Shown: piece by piece, positions 41,242-54,337 of the stretch | Position numbering within the stretch: the stretch's first letter is position 1 | Layout of the letters: each line of letters begins with the position of its first letter | DNA from: Centroberyx gerrardi | Taxonomy: Eukaryota; Chordata; Actinopteri; Beryciformes; Berycidae | NCBI RefSeq assembly: GCF_048128805.1 | Contig: NC_136005.1 | Location: forward strand, 2,862,932 to 2,926,931 | Length of the DNA stretch: 64,000 nt | Reading direction: 5' to 3' | Notes under the pieces: model-generated | Databases searched by the model: none | Seen by the model: the letters and a program-made list of their open reading frames with translations, nothing else | Told to the model about the DNA's origin: nothing | Made by a program: the position numbers and the translations under genes

Positions 41242-44200
41242 TGCAGTACCTCCGCTGTTCGGATGCAAATACCTCAGAGAGCGAGGTCGATGGATATGCG
41301 ATAAACATGGATCCGCTGAAATGGGCAGGTGCTTGAATGTTGCCTCAGGGGCCGAAAGGTCACAGGGTCAATCTAAAAGAGCAGCGCTGACCCTTTAGAT
41401 CGGGATTGATTGAATTTTCCTTCCTATAACACTCCCCCCCCCCTCCTCTTCCCCTCCTTCCCAACCAATCCTTTCAGCCACAGCATGTCTCTATTTGATT
41501 GTCAGCCATTTCCCCTAACTGGATCTGCCGGTGACATCTGTTACTCACGGAGAGAGAGAGAGACGGAAGGCTGAGCATCTTTCTCCGTGTCTCTCTCTCT
41601 CTTTCTGTGTGCCATTAAGCTGACTAATGAATTCGAGCAAAAACATCATTGTGTATCGTTGTTTGTATCGTCGAGGTCAATAGAAGCTGAGAGATGCACC
41701 GACATTTTAAGATGAATGCCGTCCTGTGTGGCTCAGGATGTAAAGGGTTAAAAGGTCAAATCCCACTGAGGCCACCCATAAAATTGTGTGCAGTGACGTC
41801 ACTGAACGATGCTCTGGATGAAGGTATCTACCAAATGGAAGATGTTGTGAAAAAAGCCAGTTCAGCCAGAAGGCACTGCCTGCTCCACATCTGTCTGATC
41901 TACATGTTCACTGTACAACTGCATTCATTTGCTCTGCAGCAAATCTGCACCGGAAACCTGATCAATATTCAAATGGGTTTGAGAGTCTTGAAATCAGACT
42001 CGGTCATATGAGTCAAAATTGCATAAATGCCATTCACATTATTAAAAAGGCAAAGTGTCCGAGGTTTGACTAGTCTGCCGGCTAACCAAACGCATAACTA
42101 AAAACATTATGTAAACAACACATTTGACCACATTTGTCCCTCCTATCTCCGCAGACTGACTGATATCTCCAGTGATAAACAATGACCGACTCTAGAGAAT
42201 GGACAGAATGGTGAACAGCCAATAACAAAGGAACAAGGTCCTTAGTCTATTTTACACCAGTATAAAGCTGCCGGCAAAAGGCTGCACTGTAGCGTACATT
42301 TTAGTTTTAGCTCTACAAACATTTCTTGGAGGCAGAAATAATCTGATTGGTTGAGTTAAACCTCAGTGGGCGGAGACAAGAAGTAAGAGAGGGGGAAGGT
42401 AATATTATGAAGCCTAGCGCTCTGCTACTAGAAAAAACAATCTATCCATACTAAGTTATCTAGGTTAGCTAGTTAGCTAGCTGACCTTCCAAGTTCAAAT
42501 TAGCCATACTAGCTAATAGCTATCTAGGCAAGCTAGTTAGCTAGCTGATGACCTTCAACATCATGAATGCTGGAGCACCATTTTTATTTTTAATTAAAGT
42601 TTGCTCTGAGTTCTCTCTGTGCAAGTTTGCCAGTTAGCTTACTTGTGCTTTGAACAAGACTAAGAGTCTAGAGGCGGGGCTAAAGACTGTGGTTCTTTGG
42701 CTCCGCCCATTGGGGTTTAAATCAATCAATCAGATTATTTATGCTCCAGAGAAATGTTTGTAGAACTAAACTCCAATCTGTTGTTCTAGCAAGTAATAAA
42801 GTGAGCCAGGGCAGGAAACTACCTTTTGCCTACAGGCCAGACTGGCTTGTTAATCCAAAAGTTAACCAGCCACTTTCACTATTTTACCAGCCAACTACAC
42901 TTTAAGCATAGAATAGATCTCCAAATGATGGCTGGTTAGCTTCAGCTGCCAAACTGGCTGCTAAAGTAGAAAGCGTAAATTTACAGCATTAGTCCGGTGG
43001 CCGGTGGTGATTTCCACCCTGGAGCGAGAACAGAATGAACGCCACAACACCCATCTGGTGATATCTGGCCGGAACAGTAAAAACAGATCAGACGGAGGTA
43101 CTGTTCGCTCTCGTCACCTCACGCTATGTTAAGGCCTCAGAACAGAACCTACTGACAAAGCCTGATTTACTTCCTAACTTGTGTAGGAATAGGGCAGCTT
43201 TGTGTAGGGGAGGGGAGCGAGTAACAATCTTTAACAGCCAACAGTCAGAGAGGTAACACAGGTTAGAGTTCAAAAAGCTGACCGATTGATCTAGTTCAAA
43301 ATGCAGAAACCCAGCTACTCACTGGGTGACACGGTATCTGCACAGCGGCAGATTCAATTTAAAAATCTCACACTCACTGCAGTGAGTGTGCGTACAAACA
43401 CTAAGACACAAGCAAGCACTCAGCTGCAGGTATGGATCACCTCTGAACCCACAATATCAAAAGCCCCGATCAAGCAACATTTAAAAAACAGCCAGAGGAT
43501 CACAAGACATTCTGTGTAATATCCTTGATAGACGAGGCGGTCTGAAGAAGACTCTGTCCTCGTCGCAGCGCAGGATAAGAAGCACTTGGATCAGAAGAAG
43601 CACTAAGTCATGCAAAACACAAAGCTGGAACGGAAAAACAAAAGCTCCCTGGCAACGGAAAAATAAAAGCCTCTTTGTAAGATATAATACAAAAGACATC
43701 GGATATGAGCCGAAGAAACTGTCAAGATACATTTTTTCTGAAGCACAGATAGCTTCCCCCGACACTTGATTGTCTATCTGAGAGTCTCTACGATAAGGAT
43801 TTAGTGGACACATGACTCCCATTCGTTTCTGATAGGAGATCACCGTTTCCTGCTTCCTTCCTGATCCCTGAAAGGGTTTATCTACAAATACAGGCATGCA
43901 AGAGAGTCCGACCTGAAGACGATCGCTCCACTAGAATCAGGCCAGGTCAGAAAACGGTGGAAAATAGATAAGATTCACCTTTCACCAGAGAAAGCTATTT
44001 TTTGGGGGGAGAAAAGGCATTGCTCTGTAGAGTGGTAGAGAAGACTAAAGGATATTATTGTGCAGATTGATAATTCCACAGCGAGCTGATGGACACCTGA
44101 GAAACAATCTACAAAGTGTATTGTGTGAAACCCGAGCCCCGGACCGCGTCAGGAAGGCTTGACGGACGCCGCCGGGGCTCGGTAGTCCTGCCAGTCGAGG

Positions 44201-44807
44201 TGCAGCGAGGAGAAACATCTCAGCGAAGGCTTCGATTTGTTTTTCCAGCTGCACCGTTGACCTTATTCACACGACGGGAAACTCCACCCGGAAGATTAGC
44301 ATATATATAAAACCAACGTTACTTCACATAAGTGAGGACTTCAGATAGACCGAACAATCCTAAAATCAGCTAGAAATCTCAACTACAACTACGACTGTTT
44401 GAATTTAGCTGGGGAGTTAGCTAGCTTACTAGCTAGTAAGCTACTAGCTAGCTACCTAGGATAGACTCTGATAGCTAGCTATAATGAGCCAAATATATTA
44501 AAATGTGAACTTATATCCCTCCGCATTCTTGATATCTATTTGTTTCTAATATGTTTTTCAGTGGGGAATCTGTGAAGTGCTAAATGTTCAGTGGCTCTTC
44601 CAGGTAAAGTTTCCCACCCCAAGTGTTCAAAATGGCCGTCGTGTGAATGAGGTCCATTACAAGGTTTTACACAAAATGAGGTCACAACGGTCCTTTGTTA
44701 TATATGCCCTGAAGAAACAACATATACCTTTAAAGCTTTTCTGATTAAAAATAGATGATATTCATAATTTTCTTCTTTTTTTTTTTATAGAATCCTAAAT
44801 ATATAGA

Positions 44808-44813
44808 TTTATT
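44808..44813 (-). promoter_or_regulatory. arid3a: arid3a polyadenylation signal candidate
   Basis: Minus-strand AATAAA about 520 bp past the stop. Other hexamers exist further left, so the true site is uncertain. Confidence 0.35.
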
Positions 44814-45331
44814 TCTGCAGTGAGAGGATTGTTAATGATTAAAATAATGATAACAACGACAATAATGAGAATAACAATAATGATAATAATAACAATGATA
44901 CTGTAAAATAATAAAAAAAAATCTTTCCCCTAGAGGATAAACATCTCTGTCAGTCAGTAGCTGTGTGTGTAAACAGTGCATTACCCTTCCTGTTATTACC
45001 TTCTCTTTTGTTCTCCGATCATCTGTACATTTATGTAGAAATAAATTATTCACAGGTTGTGCATACATCTTTTCTTATCATATACTGGCTCTGCGTTGGA
45101 TATATTTTTTCCTAAATCATTTTGGCTATGAAGAACAAAAGAGGTGAGTTGGTGAGAGGAAACCTGAGATAGTGTATTTCAAGTGGTCTGAGTTTCAGTT
45201 TGTGTCTTCCTGTACGGTTTCTATTTTTTTCTTCTTTTTTTTTTGGCATAGACTGTAGAAAATGAGGTTGGTATTTGGCTTTAGTTAGCGTGGTAATAAA
45301 AAATAAAATAAAATACAGGGGAAGGGGTTTG

Positions 45332-45477
45332 TTAAGACGACGGGTTGCTGGAGGCGGATGAGGTAGGTGTGTGTTGCTGCTGGGAGACGATGCGGCCGCC
45401 GGGGGCCTTGGAGCCGCCGGACGAGCCGGAGGCGGCGGACGAGGCCGACCCTGCTGCCGCCTGAGCAAAAAGGACGC
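45332..45477 (-). CDS. arid3a: arid3a last coding exon with stop
   Basis: 146 nt: VLFAQAAAGSASSAASGSSG, then KAPGGRIVSQQQHTPTSSAS and S-N-P-S-S, then TAA. The low-complexity tail is usual for this family. Confidence 0.9.
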
Positions 45478-48400
45478 CTGCACAGGAAAACAACAGACAG
45501 CACAGTTAGGACACAAGATAACTCCTTTTTTTCTGTTCATATTTTTTTTTAAAGATAAGATGAAACTTTAAAGAAGAAAATTAAATAAAATAAAGAAAAA
45601 CGAATAAAAAAGAAAATAGAATTTGAGTGTTAAACCATGTTACGTAGAATACATGAATCAAAATTATGGGAAATAGTATGGATTACGGCATTATTGCGGT
45701 GTGCAAATTAACAGCAGTAAAACTTACTGATGCAAAGAAAATAATGTGAATATGCAGTATGAAATGTGAGGAAACATAAAATATCAATATATATGCAGAA
45801 TTACTTAAGAAAAGGGTAAATGTCAAAACAAAATGTCTCAAAATTACTTGTATTATAGTGTAACTTTTATATTGCCTATATATTGATATTTTTGGACTGA
45901 AATGTATTTTTGTGTATTTTCGTTGTCTAATTTTTAAGTTTTTAGGCTCTCTCTTGAAAAAGAGCTCTTGATCTCAGTGAGACTACCTGATTAAATAAAG
46001 GATAAAGGAACTGAAACAGGAAGCCATCAGGCCGACTTCCTGTCCCGCGTCATGTGACGGGTACTGACCGGTGTACACCACTCCGTTCAGCTCCACTGAC
46101 ATGCTGATGCTGCTCATGCCGTTGGTGGTGAGGTTCAGGGCCGAGTCCTGTCTGCCGTCTGCAGGGAAACAGAGCTGCGTTACCCAACTCATCCATTCAG
46201 CAACACTTTGCTCACCTGTACACCGACTGCACAGGATGCTTCTGGAACACAACCTGGACAGTTGTGTTGTAATTTACTTTTTAGTGAACCCACTTTTCCT
46301 CAACCTGCCTCATCTACTTCTACTGCAGTTAGTGATTTACTACATTTCCCAGAATGCCTTTTGACAACCCCCTGACTGACACCAAAACCTCACGTTTCCC
46401 ATTGATGTTTTAGATCGCTGAAACATTTTCTGATATCAAACTCCGTTGTAGCTGCTGGAAATATCTGGAGGTGACGTCACCTCGTCTACGATTGGCCGGT
46501 TATCCACCAAGAAGAAAAATACAACAAACTACTGAATGGAGCCAGAAATGAAAGGAACATCACCAATAGCTGTTTTTAAAAAAGTGTTTTAGGGCGGATT
46601 TTTCCTTTAAGAACCTACAAACCAAATGGACAAAAGAAACTGAGGCAACACTAAAAGCAAAATCTACTGCCCAATTTTATAAAATTTCATGAATTACTTA
46701 TACAGTACTATTGCGTACTTACAATACTTCCACATGAGTTAATACACAGGTTCATACAGCAGAATAACGCTGTTATAAACTCAAGTGTTACTCAGACCTA
46801 GAGAAGGAATTGATAAACTATCCTGCAACACAACAATGAAGTTTGCATCTGCCAAAGCAAGAAGTATTTGCATAACCGTCCAATTGAACATTTCCCTGAA
46901 ATCACCTGCATTCCCAATACTGAGAAACAGGCAGTGCGTTTCATCAGAAAGACAGTAAGACCAAACCTGTAGACTCCTCGAAGATCAGAGTGTCTCTGTG
47001 CGGTGAGGGGAATCTCCACACAGACACACGACATGTATACTGCTTCTATATGCTAAATGGGTCAACATATAGAGCTGCTATGGGTTACTTCCTCTCTGTT
47101 GCATATTGTGGTTTGTGATAAGGTGAAAAAAAAACCTTTAAGAGTCAAATACTAACTGTGACAAAGAGTGAAAATTGGCGAAATGCACCTCACGTGAATT
47201 CTGTGGTAAAACAGTAAAATGTACAAACCACAATGGCACCTTTAAGTCTGAAGACTCCAGAATTCATCTGCATTTCATGCTAATTGTAAATGTGGTACAG
47301 AGCGTCATTTTGCTGCCGTACCCCCCGCTTCCCCTTTCTCTCCCTCTTGTCATTGGTTACCGCAGCTGTCGCCGAAAAACCGTGCAACTGCTATGTTGAC
47401 ATTTTGTCTTTTGTTACTTGAATTGTAAGTTTACATTGTCATTCATGAGCTGAGAGAGTTTCTCGACACCTCAGCCCTTGAACTCAGCTAAACCCCGGTG
47501 TAGGACTTCAAAGGTACATGGGCGTCGAGGAGAACATTTGAATTCTTTTCTTCACTCCTGACAAATCTGCATTTTAGAGATGTGTGGGCTTTGTCTAACA
47601 ACAACGATATCCTTCTTGCAGATTTCTTGTGTTAAAAATACACAGCAGAACTCGTTTCACCAAACCACATCTCTGTTTACCCAGGTGGGGTTTCCACCAT
47701 GTTTTGGTTCCACTTCTCTCTGTTTGGGCCTTAAGTTTGGTTCTAGTTCAGGTTGTAGCACCAAAACTGCTCCTGTTTGGTTACTTTAGCATGATGAAAG
47801 TGCTAATTCTAAATATTAACCCTATAGCCTTTTTGTTTGAGCAGAGAAAACAGGATAAATTGAAGAACATGTCAGTCTTTTGATCATCTACTCTGATCAT
47901 AAAATTAAGACAAATGACAAAATTATTTTTTTTTTGTCTCCATCTTTGTTGCTCAGCCTCACTGTAGTGTTTCTGCACTACACTTCCCAGAGATCACCTG
48001 TCAGTCAAACAGTGTGGGCGGAGCTTGGATTTTCTGTCGCTGCAGTTTGAGTTTCGGAGGGAAGGGAAAGAGCTACCAGACAGCAGTCATTTTTGTAACG
48101 TTCTCCCTGTGGCGACTGACTACAACAGAGACCGTACCTTGGTTGTTGATGCGGATGTTCATGGGTATCTGTGCGGTCATGGCCAGCAGGTTGTGCTGCA
48201 GCGCTCTCTGCAGCAGTCGGTGATGCTCCTCGGCCGGCAGCGCCATCTTCTTCTCCGGTGGCTCGCCGGCCTCCAGTTTGTCCCTCAGCTGTTCCAGAGC
48301 CGCCACCTGAGCCGCCATGGCCGCCTGGGCCGCCGCCGCCTGCACCGCCGCCACCGAGTGACCCGCCAAGGGCCCGGCCGGCAAGCGACCCAGCCCGACT

Positions 48401-49854
48401 CCCGACAGAGACTGGCCTACCTCCTCTTCTGGTCCCACAGCACAGAGGGGGAGACGGCACAGGTTAAAGAGGAACTTTACTCAAATACATCCAAATACAA
48501 ACAAAGTCTGACAGTAAGGGAGCTTAGCTGAAGGATTCTGCTGTAAAAGGATGGAAATTAGTGTTTACTTAAAATTAGTTATATTCCAAGTAGGGTTAAA
48601 CTGACATATTGGGCTGATATTGGCCTTTTATTAAATATCAGATATCGGCCAGTCATTGTCTCCACCTCTGATATGATGGAGGTTCCTGTTTTTATCAAAT
48701 CACCACTGTTTTAATCAAATTGACGTTAGATTTATCAAGTCACTTATCAGTTTATCACTCCTGCATCTTCATCACATCTATTTTTATGATTTAACTTTTG
48801 TTCCTTCCACCCCTCATACAAACCAGTCTGAATATGTGGATTCTTCCAAGTCGTTGCTTTCAACCATCAGCTCGTTCTGACGGTTCTTCCCACCTGACCT
48901 GAACGCAGCGTAATGCTGGACTCTCAAATCTTACCTTTCTTGATCTTCTGGATGGGGGTGAGCGAGGCTCCGTTGGTGCCCGGCATGCCTATGCCGGCCA
49001 TGGGCAGCTTGGGCGAGGAGAGCATGGTGGGCGTCCCGTTGGGGGAGTAGGTGAAGAGCGAGCTGCCGAAGCTCTGTCGCCGGCCCTCCCGCCGGTTGCT
49101 GTCGATGGCCGCCTGGAGCTCGTTGGGGTTGCTGAGACCCCGCTTATCACATTCGTACGGGTAAAGGTACTTCATGTATCTGAGAGGAACACAGTGGGTC
49201 TACAATCAGCTAAAACATAAAGGATTATGGGTAGAAGGACACGGATGAGTTTCCTCATGTTTGGAAAGCCTAGCAGAACAAAATAAAGTCTGGACTGATG
49301 CTCACATTCAGCTATTTCTTCATGTGTTCTTAACTGGTATGAACACCACAGAAGAAGAGACAGACAAGTCCATCATGCTGAGCTAAAGTTACAGGAACTG
49401 GAATCAGATTTGTTTTGACTCCCTCTCTCATACCAAAACTCTGTCCAATAAATGAGCTACTTGTGAGTCATGTGACTTTTGTTTACAAGCCCTGGTTCGC
49501 TTGTAATTGGTCAGTTTGAACCTAAACGAACCAAATACAAAAATACAACAAAGACAGTTTTTCCACTGTGGTTCAAACCAACAAAAATAAACTGTAGGTG
49601 TGTGTGTGTGAGTGAGTGTGTGTGAGTGTGTGAGAGTGTGTGTGTGTGTGTACTGACTGTGTGCGGAGGGTGAAGGCTGCGCTGGTGATTGAGGTAGGCA
49701 GGTTGAGTCCCTTGGTGATCTCCCTCCACAGCTTCTTGTTGATGACCTCCACCAGGCCGCCCTTCTCCGTCACCAGCTGGTACAGCATGTACAGATCCAG
49801 GACCTGCTTCGCCATGATGGGGATACGATTCACCGGGGTTCCTGGGACAACACA

Positions 49855-49894
<40 letters not shown>

Positions 49895-51848
49895 CACAGA
49901 GGGGAAAGGTCAACAGAACAGAAATGTGGCCACGACAGGAATGCCTTTTTTTGACGTCAGCAGAAGGATTCAGCAGCAAAATAAGCGAACATAAAATAAG
50001 ATTAAACTTTATTGATCCCAGTGGGGAAATTAGGTCGCTGCAGCAGCAACAGTAATAGGATTCAGCAGGGAAGAAATTAAATTAGTGCGCAAATTGAACA
50101 TAAATTAGGTCATAAAAAACAGTAGAAACAATACTAGTGAAAATAATAGATCAACAGTAAAAAAAACAGTAAAAGCAATAAAACAGATTGTAAACAATTG
50201 TGGGGTTATGTAAATTTATGCTGCTGACGATTACCAGGCATGAGAAAGAGAATGGAGCATTAAATTGTATGGGTTTAGTCTTGATTGCTTACTTAAATAT
50301 GGATATGGAAATATGTGCTGTATATATAAATTTAAGTAGATTTTTACATATATACCGTATAGATATAGGTATGTATAAACATATTGCTATATAATTAAAT
50401 ATGTATACATGTAAATAAATGAGGAATTGTTTGTTTTCACAATAATTTCACTGGAAATTATTCCAATCAACGTAAATTACAAATGACTTAGATACAGTCA
50501 AAAATCAATTATACCTGCAGAAAAATAATTACTTGATGCTTTTTTCTCCATTAAAAAACACAATTTTTATCAGTTTGATATGACTTACTACAGTATGATG
50601 TGCATGATGTGTCATTTATTTATTTCATTATAGTAAAGATTTGTCTCTAAAAAGCCTAAAAGCCTAAAAAGGTGGTAAAATTTATTGTACAAACACGGGG
50701 GTGGAGGCAGTGGACAAAGTGGCCGGTGGATCCTAAAATTCAACAACCACTTTCATGATTTCACTAGAAAAGTCGATTTTTAGAAGAGAAAGGCAGAGGC
50801 TGTTTGAATGCCAAAGTGTCTGGCACACCAGTGGCAGACACTGTAAGTAACAAAGTAAGTAAGAGACGAAATGCCTTTGGACAAAATCTAATCAGTACCC
50901 GCATATGATTATTGATCTGTGACAAACGTCTTTTATATTTGAGAGAAATCAGAGACTTTACTAATCTGCATAACAAATGAAACTCATTCAAACAGTCAGT
51001 GTGATCCTGAAGATAAAGCTCAGGCCCAAAATTCAACATAAAACACAGTAATCCTCCCCTCTGGTTTGAATACAGAGGGAGCGCTGCCTCAGTTCTCCAT
51101 CTGGCCTGCAGATGGCGCTGTCAGCTCCTCAGAGTCGAGCGCTCAGACCCGCCCATCAGCCGCTCTGACACTGTCAACAACCACTACTGGTTTTTCTGCT
51201 GTGAGCACATGTCAGTTGTCTTCTGCTCTGATAATATCAGGAAGGATGACAAACTGACAGACAGACGGGCCTGCATGGTGCTGAGTGAGACCAGTCATCC
51301 AAAAAATGAACTGTTTTTTCATAATTTCGCAATTCAGTAAATGACGCTGAGAAGAAATGGAGGATTTTGTGGCGGAGTTTTTATGTCGCGTGAGTCACTG
51401 GTGTTGAGATCCTGGATGGTGGCTGAGCTGGTGTGTGTGTGTGTGTGTGTGTGTGTGTTGTGATGGGATGGGATGGGATGGGAAGGTAAACCAATCCATT
51501 CCCAGGCATTGATACGACATGTCCCTTCTAGTTATAGCCTGGGAACGGCACAGAGCCGCACGGCCATAAAGCAATCATCTCCGAAATGAATAAAGACCCC
51601 ACCCATCGAGCTGAAAGATGAGAGCGCTGTGTCGTATGTCAGAGAGAGAGGGGTGGGAGGGGGGGGAGTGGGGGAGAGAGAGAGAGAGAGAGAGACCAAT
51701 AAGAGCCAAAGCCTTTCTATGACTCTGGCTGGAGATAAGGTGAGGAAAGAGATATAATATTGCAAGGTAATGTATTGTATAGATGGATTGTAATTATATG
51801 GAGAGTGAGCAAATGTAGTGTACTGGTGTGGTGTTAGGGGAATGTGAG

Positions 51849-51886
<38 letters not shown>

Positions 51887-51967
51887 CTGCGTACCTCTTT
51901 TTTGCATGAAGCTGAAGAGATCATCCAGAAACTCTTTTCTCTTTGGGTCGCCATCCAGTTCATACAG
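45332..51967 (-). CDS. arid3a: arid3a, 3' part: ARID-domain transcription factor (Bright/Dri family)
   Basis: ARID3A is a nuclear DNA-binding regulator that prefers AT-rich sites and dimerises through its REKLES region. The window holds six coding exons, 51967-51895, 49841-49658, 49179-48935, 48428-48138, 46158-46069 and 45477-45332. Phases agree throughout, giving 342 residues plus stop. Order: ARID plus extended region (LYELDGDPKRKEFLDDLFSF through the helix KGGLVEVINKKLWREITKGL to TLRTQYMKYLYPYECDKRGL), an RREGRRQSFG linker, IKKEEEVGQSL, then REKLES (ALEQLRDKLEAGEPPEKKMA) and the beta part (SMSVELNGVVYTGVLFAQ), ending in a Ser/Gly-rich tail. The RQDSALNLT segment favours ARID3A over 3B and 3C. 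The exon for the acidic N-terminus is not in the window; the first visible exon has a phase-0 acceptor. Human ARID3A is also on 19p13.3. Confidence 0.93.
45790..46012. mobile_element. Retroelement 3' end remnant
   Basis: 'ggctctctcttgaaaaagagctcttgatctcagtgagactacctgattaaataaagg' is a familiar 3' end of fish LINE copies. A short inverted piece of the same tail is at 6739-6767. It lies between the last two arid3a exons. Confidence 0.6.
46069..46158 (-). CDS. arid3a: arid3a exon: REKLES beta part
   Basis: 90 nt: DGRQDSALNLTTNGMSSISM, then SVELNGVVYT. The donor is GTCAGT after the first base of Gly. Confidence 0.93.
46310..46610. mobile_element. Dispersed repeat (partner at 2880-3350)
   Basis: Both copies share 'tctacttctactgcagtta', 'cccagaatgccttt', 'tgaaacattttctgat', 'ggccggttatcca' and 'gaagaaaaatacaacaaactact' in the same order. 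Located in arid3a intron. Confidence 0.7.
47930..48060. mobile_element. Dispersed repeat next to an arid3a exon
   Basis: 'gtctccatctttgttgctcagcctca ... gatcacctgtcagtcaaacagtgtgggcggagcttggattttct' recurs at 59520-59640 and, inverted, at 25730-25845. Confidence 0.7.
48138..48428 (-). CDS. arid3a: arid3a exon: Ala-rich segment and REKLES alpha part
   Basis: 291 nt with AAMAAQVAALEQLRDKLEAG, PPEKKMALPAEEHHRLLQRA and PMNIRINNQ. The donor is GTACGG. Confidence 0.94.
48590..48690. mobile_element. Partial 'GATATCGG' family copy
   Basis: 'ttttattaaatatcagatatcggcc' and 'ccacctctgatatgatggagg' match 40455-40515. Confidence 0.6.
48935..49179 (-). CDS. arid3a: arid3a exon: extended ARID and linker
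   Basis: 245 nt: YMKYLYPYECDKRGLSNPNE, then RREGRRQSFGSSLFTYSPNG and a Pro/Gly-rich linker ending P-I-Q-K-I-K-K. Confidence 0.94.
49215..49597. mobile_element. Dispersed repeat, copy B (inverted partner of 9489-9840)
   Basis: Same landmarks as copy A in reverse orientation. It lies between two ARID exons, 36 bp from the splice site. Confidence 0.7.
49658..49841 (-). CDS. arid3a: arid3a exon: core ARID helices
   Basis: 184 nt: GTPVNRIPIMAKQVLDLYML, then the KGGLVEVINKKLW turn, then LPTSITSAAFTLRT. The donor is GTCAGT. Confidence 0.95.
49855..49901. repeat. (CA)n microsatellite
   Basis: About 45 bp, close to the acceptor of the arid3a core ARID exon. A matching (GT)n lies at its donor side (49595-49651). 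Confidence 0.93.
49990..50165. mobile_element. Retroelement-type dispersed repeat
   Basis: 'aagattaaactttattgatcccagtggggaaattaggtcgctgcagcagc' is a well-known teleost repeat end (3' end of LINE/SINE copies). No coding part. Confidence 0.55.
51650..51792. repeat. (AG)n run plus 95-bp dispersed repeat (partner at 39555-39690)
   Basis: The AG run is followed by 'gaccaataagagccaaagcctttctatgactctggctgg', the same order as the 39.6-kb copy with few differences. Confidence 0.85.
51853..51886. repeat. (CA)n microsatellite at arid3a donor
   Basis: About 33 bp, within 10 bp of the donor of the first visible ARID exon. Confidence 0.95.
51895..51967 (-). CDS. arid3a: arid3a exon: start of ARID domain
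   Basis: 73 nt, L-Y-E-L-D-G-D through SFMQKR plus one base of Gly. The donor GTACGC runs almost directly into a (GT)n repeat on the sense strand. Confidence 0.93.
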
Positions 51968-53889
51968 CTGCAGAGAGAGAGGGAGGAGGAGGAGAGAGAG
52001 AGATGAGGCAGGTTATCAATGATGGGGGGAGGAGGAGGGGGGGGTTGGATCATTATTAATTACATTGAATCATTATTGCCCCAAAATGGCGGCGAGGGGG
52101 GGAGAGAAGAGAGAGAGAGAGAGCAAGCAAGGAACATAGAAAGTGAGACAAAAGCTATATTCAGACTGGGAGCTCAAATCTGATTTTTTCACAAATCTGA
52201 TATGATTCTGATATTGTTTCTGATATTCCAGCCTTTTCAGATCAGATTTAAACTGCATTTGTAGGTAGTTTGAAGAGCGATTCAAACTGCATTTGTGAAA
52301 ATACAATTCAGTTTGATTACTCAGGTCGGATTCCAACCGTTTTTCCCCCGTTGCTCCCCACACAACACGGATTTGACGTTGCACATTGAGACAAGAAGAG
52401 CAGAGAACTACAAACATGGAGGACGGCCAGCAGAAGAAGAGGAGAAGAGGTTTCATGTTGTTGACGTTGTCTCATGTGACGAATGCGTTCTGCAAGGCAA
52501 CTACAAGCGCCATCTTAAACACAATCTGAATAAACAACAGCCACACCTCCAGGCTACTAGCTTGTTGCAGCACCCGGAGCTGACGCCTGTGTCGTTACCA
52601 TGACAACCAGTGTCACGGTGACAGCAGAACGACAACACAAGTCTAATCACACAAATCTGATCCGGTCACTTGCAAACAACGATGTGGGCAGTCAAGCCTC
52701 GAAGATCAAATATGAAAAACAAATCAGATTTTCCTGCTGCGTGAACACTGCAAGAGAGAGAGAGAGACAGACGGATAGAGAGGGAGGGAGAGAGAGAGAG
52801 AGAGAGAGAGAGACCTCTAGCAGTGCTGTGGACCGGCCTGGCTGATGGGAACCTGATGTGGGCCCAGCTGCCGGCGGGGCCCCGGGCTCCGGAAGAGTTC
52901 AGTGAAAGTTAGCAGTAAAAGTGGGGCACACACTCGGGGGAAACACAGCGAGGCCATTGAGCCGCCGGCTGCTTGGGCCGGTTTGATAGAGGAATATCTC
53001 ATGTGGGGGCGGGGAAGGCCCTCGACTCCTGTGTCACACTAATAGCCAAAAAAGCTTACATTTACACTTTATCTAGGGTTTTACCGGTTTTTGTTTTTTA
53101 AACTTGTTAACCACTGTGGCATATGAAATGATTTCTCCTCTAATAGCAAATTAAAGTGTTTCCCAAAGTAAGGAAGGAGACTGTGTATCTGAACTATTTG
53201 CTTCTAAAAAGTTATCACTTGCAGAGGTTTATTAGTGAAACAGTGACTACGCTTACATGAACAGCAATAATCCGATATGAACAATAGTCTGAATAAAAAA
53301 TGTAAACAGCATTTTCTGATTCCCTCAACCTGAATAATGTTGTAGTCGGAGTAAGCAGATTATTCTGATTTCAGTCTCATTACTGAAGCATTTTAGACTG
53401 TAAACACCTGAATCCAACCAGGACTCTCTATCAGAGGATCGGAGCGGCGATCCGACCGCTTGACGCTCGCTCTGCCTTCCAGAGGCTGAACTTGTTTCCA
53501 GAGGAAAAAGAGACTGACAGCAGAAAAAAAAACTGTCAGCATGCTCAGGATTTAGAGCGAAATGCATATCACAAAGTTTTCAGTAAAGTCTTAAACTGTC
53601 CGTGTCTCCAGTGATTCTCCTCTGTCCGGTTAATGGGACTTTGCTCTGCAGCATGTAAACAGGAATATGAATGGAATAGTTCCATAAGCAACACATGGAA
53701 ACAGATTAATCGGAATATTGTCCTATTTTGAATAAGGCCAATAGTCGGACTATTGCAGTCACTAATCGATCCAAGAGTATGAACAGTGTACATGGGAAAA
53801 GAAAGAATATGCTCTGGTCTGCGGGGAAAGGAACCGATTGATAAACATGAATACTCAGGGATTTACCGGACGCTCTCATCAGTGAGTGA

Positions 53890-53975
53890 GCAGGTTTGTG
53901 TTTTTTGGGACGCATGTCGGCTGTCAGAGCGGGGATCGACCCTGCGACCGTCCCGCTGCTGAACGCTCTCTCTAG
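53890..53975. mobile_element. SINE/L2-like fragment
   Basis: 'gcggggatcgaccctgcgaccgtcccgctgctgaacgctctctct' follows the same pattern as 3415-3485 and 7795-7860. Confidence 0.45.
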
Positions 53976-54337
53976 AGGAAACCAAACAGCTGTGAAGTGA
54001 ATGGAAACCGCTCGCTGCAGTCCAACCCTGCAGGCTCTGGTCCGGCTGAACTCTAACCGCTAACAGACCGTCCCTCTCTGCATCCAGCGCTCATTAGTGA
54101 CGCCGAGCTGCCATAAGATCTTATTATCTGGTGGAGGGGGGGTGGGGGGTGAAGAGGACTGAGGCGGGGGGGGGGGGGGGGGTCGCTAATGTAAGGGCCT
54201 GCTGGAGGCAAGGGGGAGTCTTAATTACAGGATGCATGCATTTCGTGGAGTGGAGCGCCATAAATCTTGTAAATTACCCTCCACCCTCTCTCTCCCTCTC
54301 TCTTTCTCCCACTCTCTCTCTCTCTCTCTCCATCTCT

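Larger units (their letters stand above)
38241..45331. other. Region between phosphatase 5' end and arid3a stop
   Basis: No gene recognised. Its right part must include the arid3a 3' UTR. A minus-strand AATAAA lies at 44808-44813, and further candidates occur near 38769. Contents include an (AGT)n tract (39092-39172), the long (AG)n block (39259-39595), a repeat shared with 51690-51790, the 'GATATCGG' family copy (40405-40700), (AG)n at 41211-41239, and TAGC-rich clusters near 42440-42545 and 44405-44460. Confidence 0.55.
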
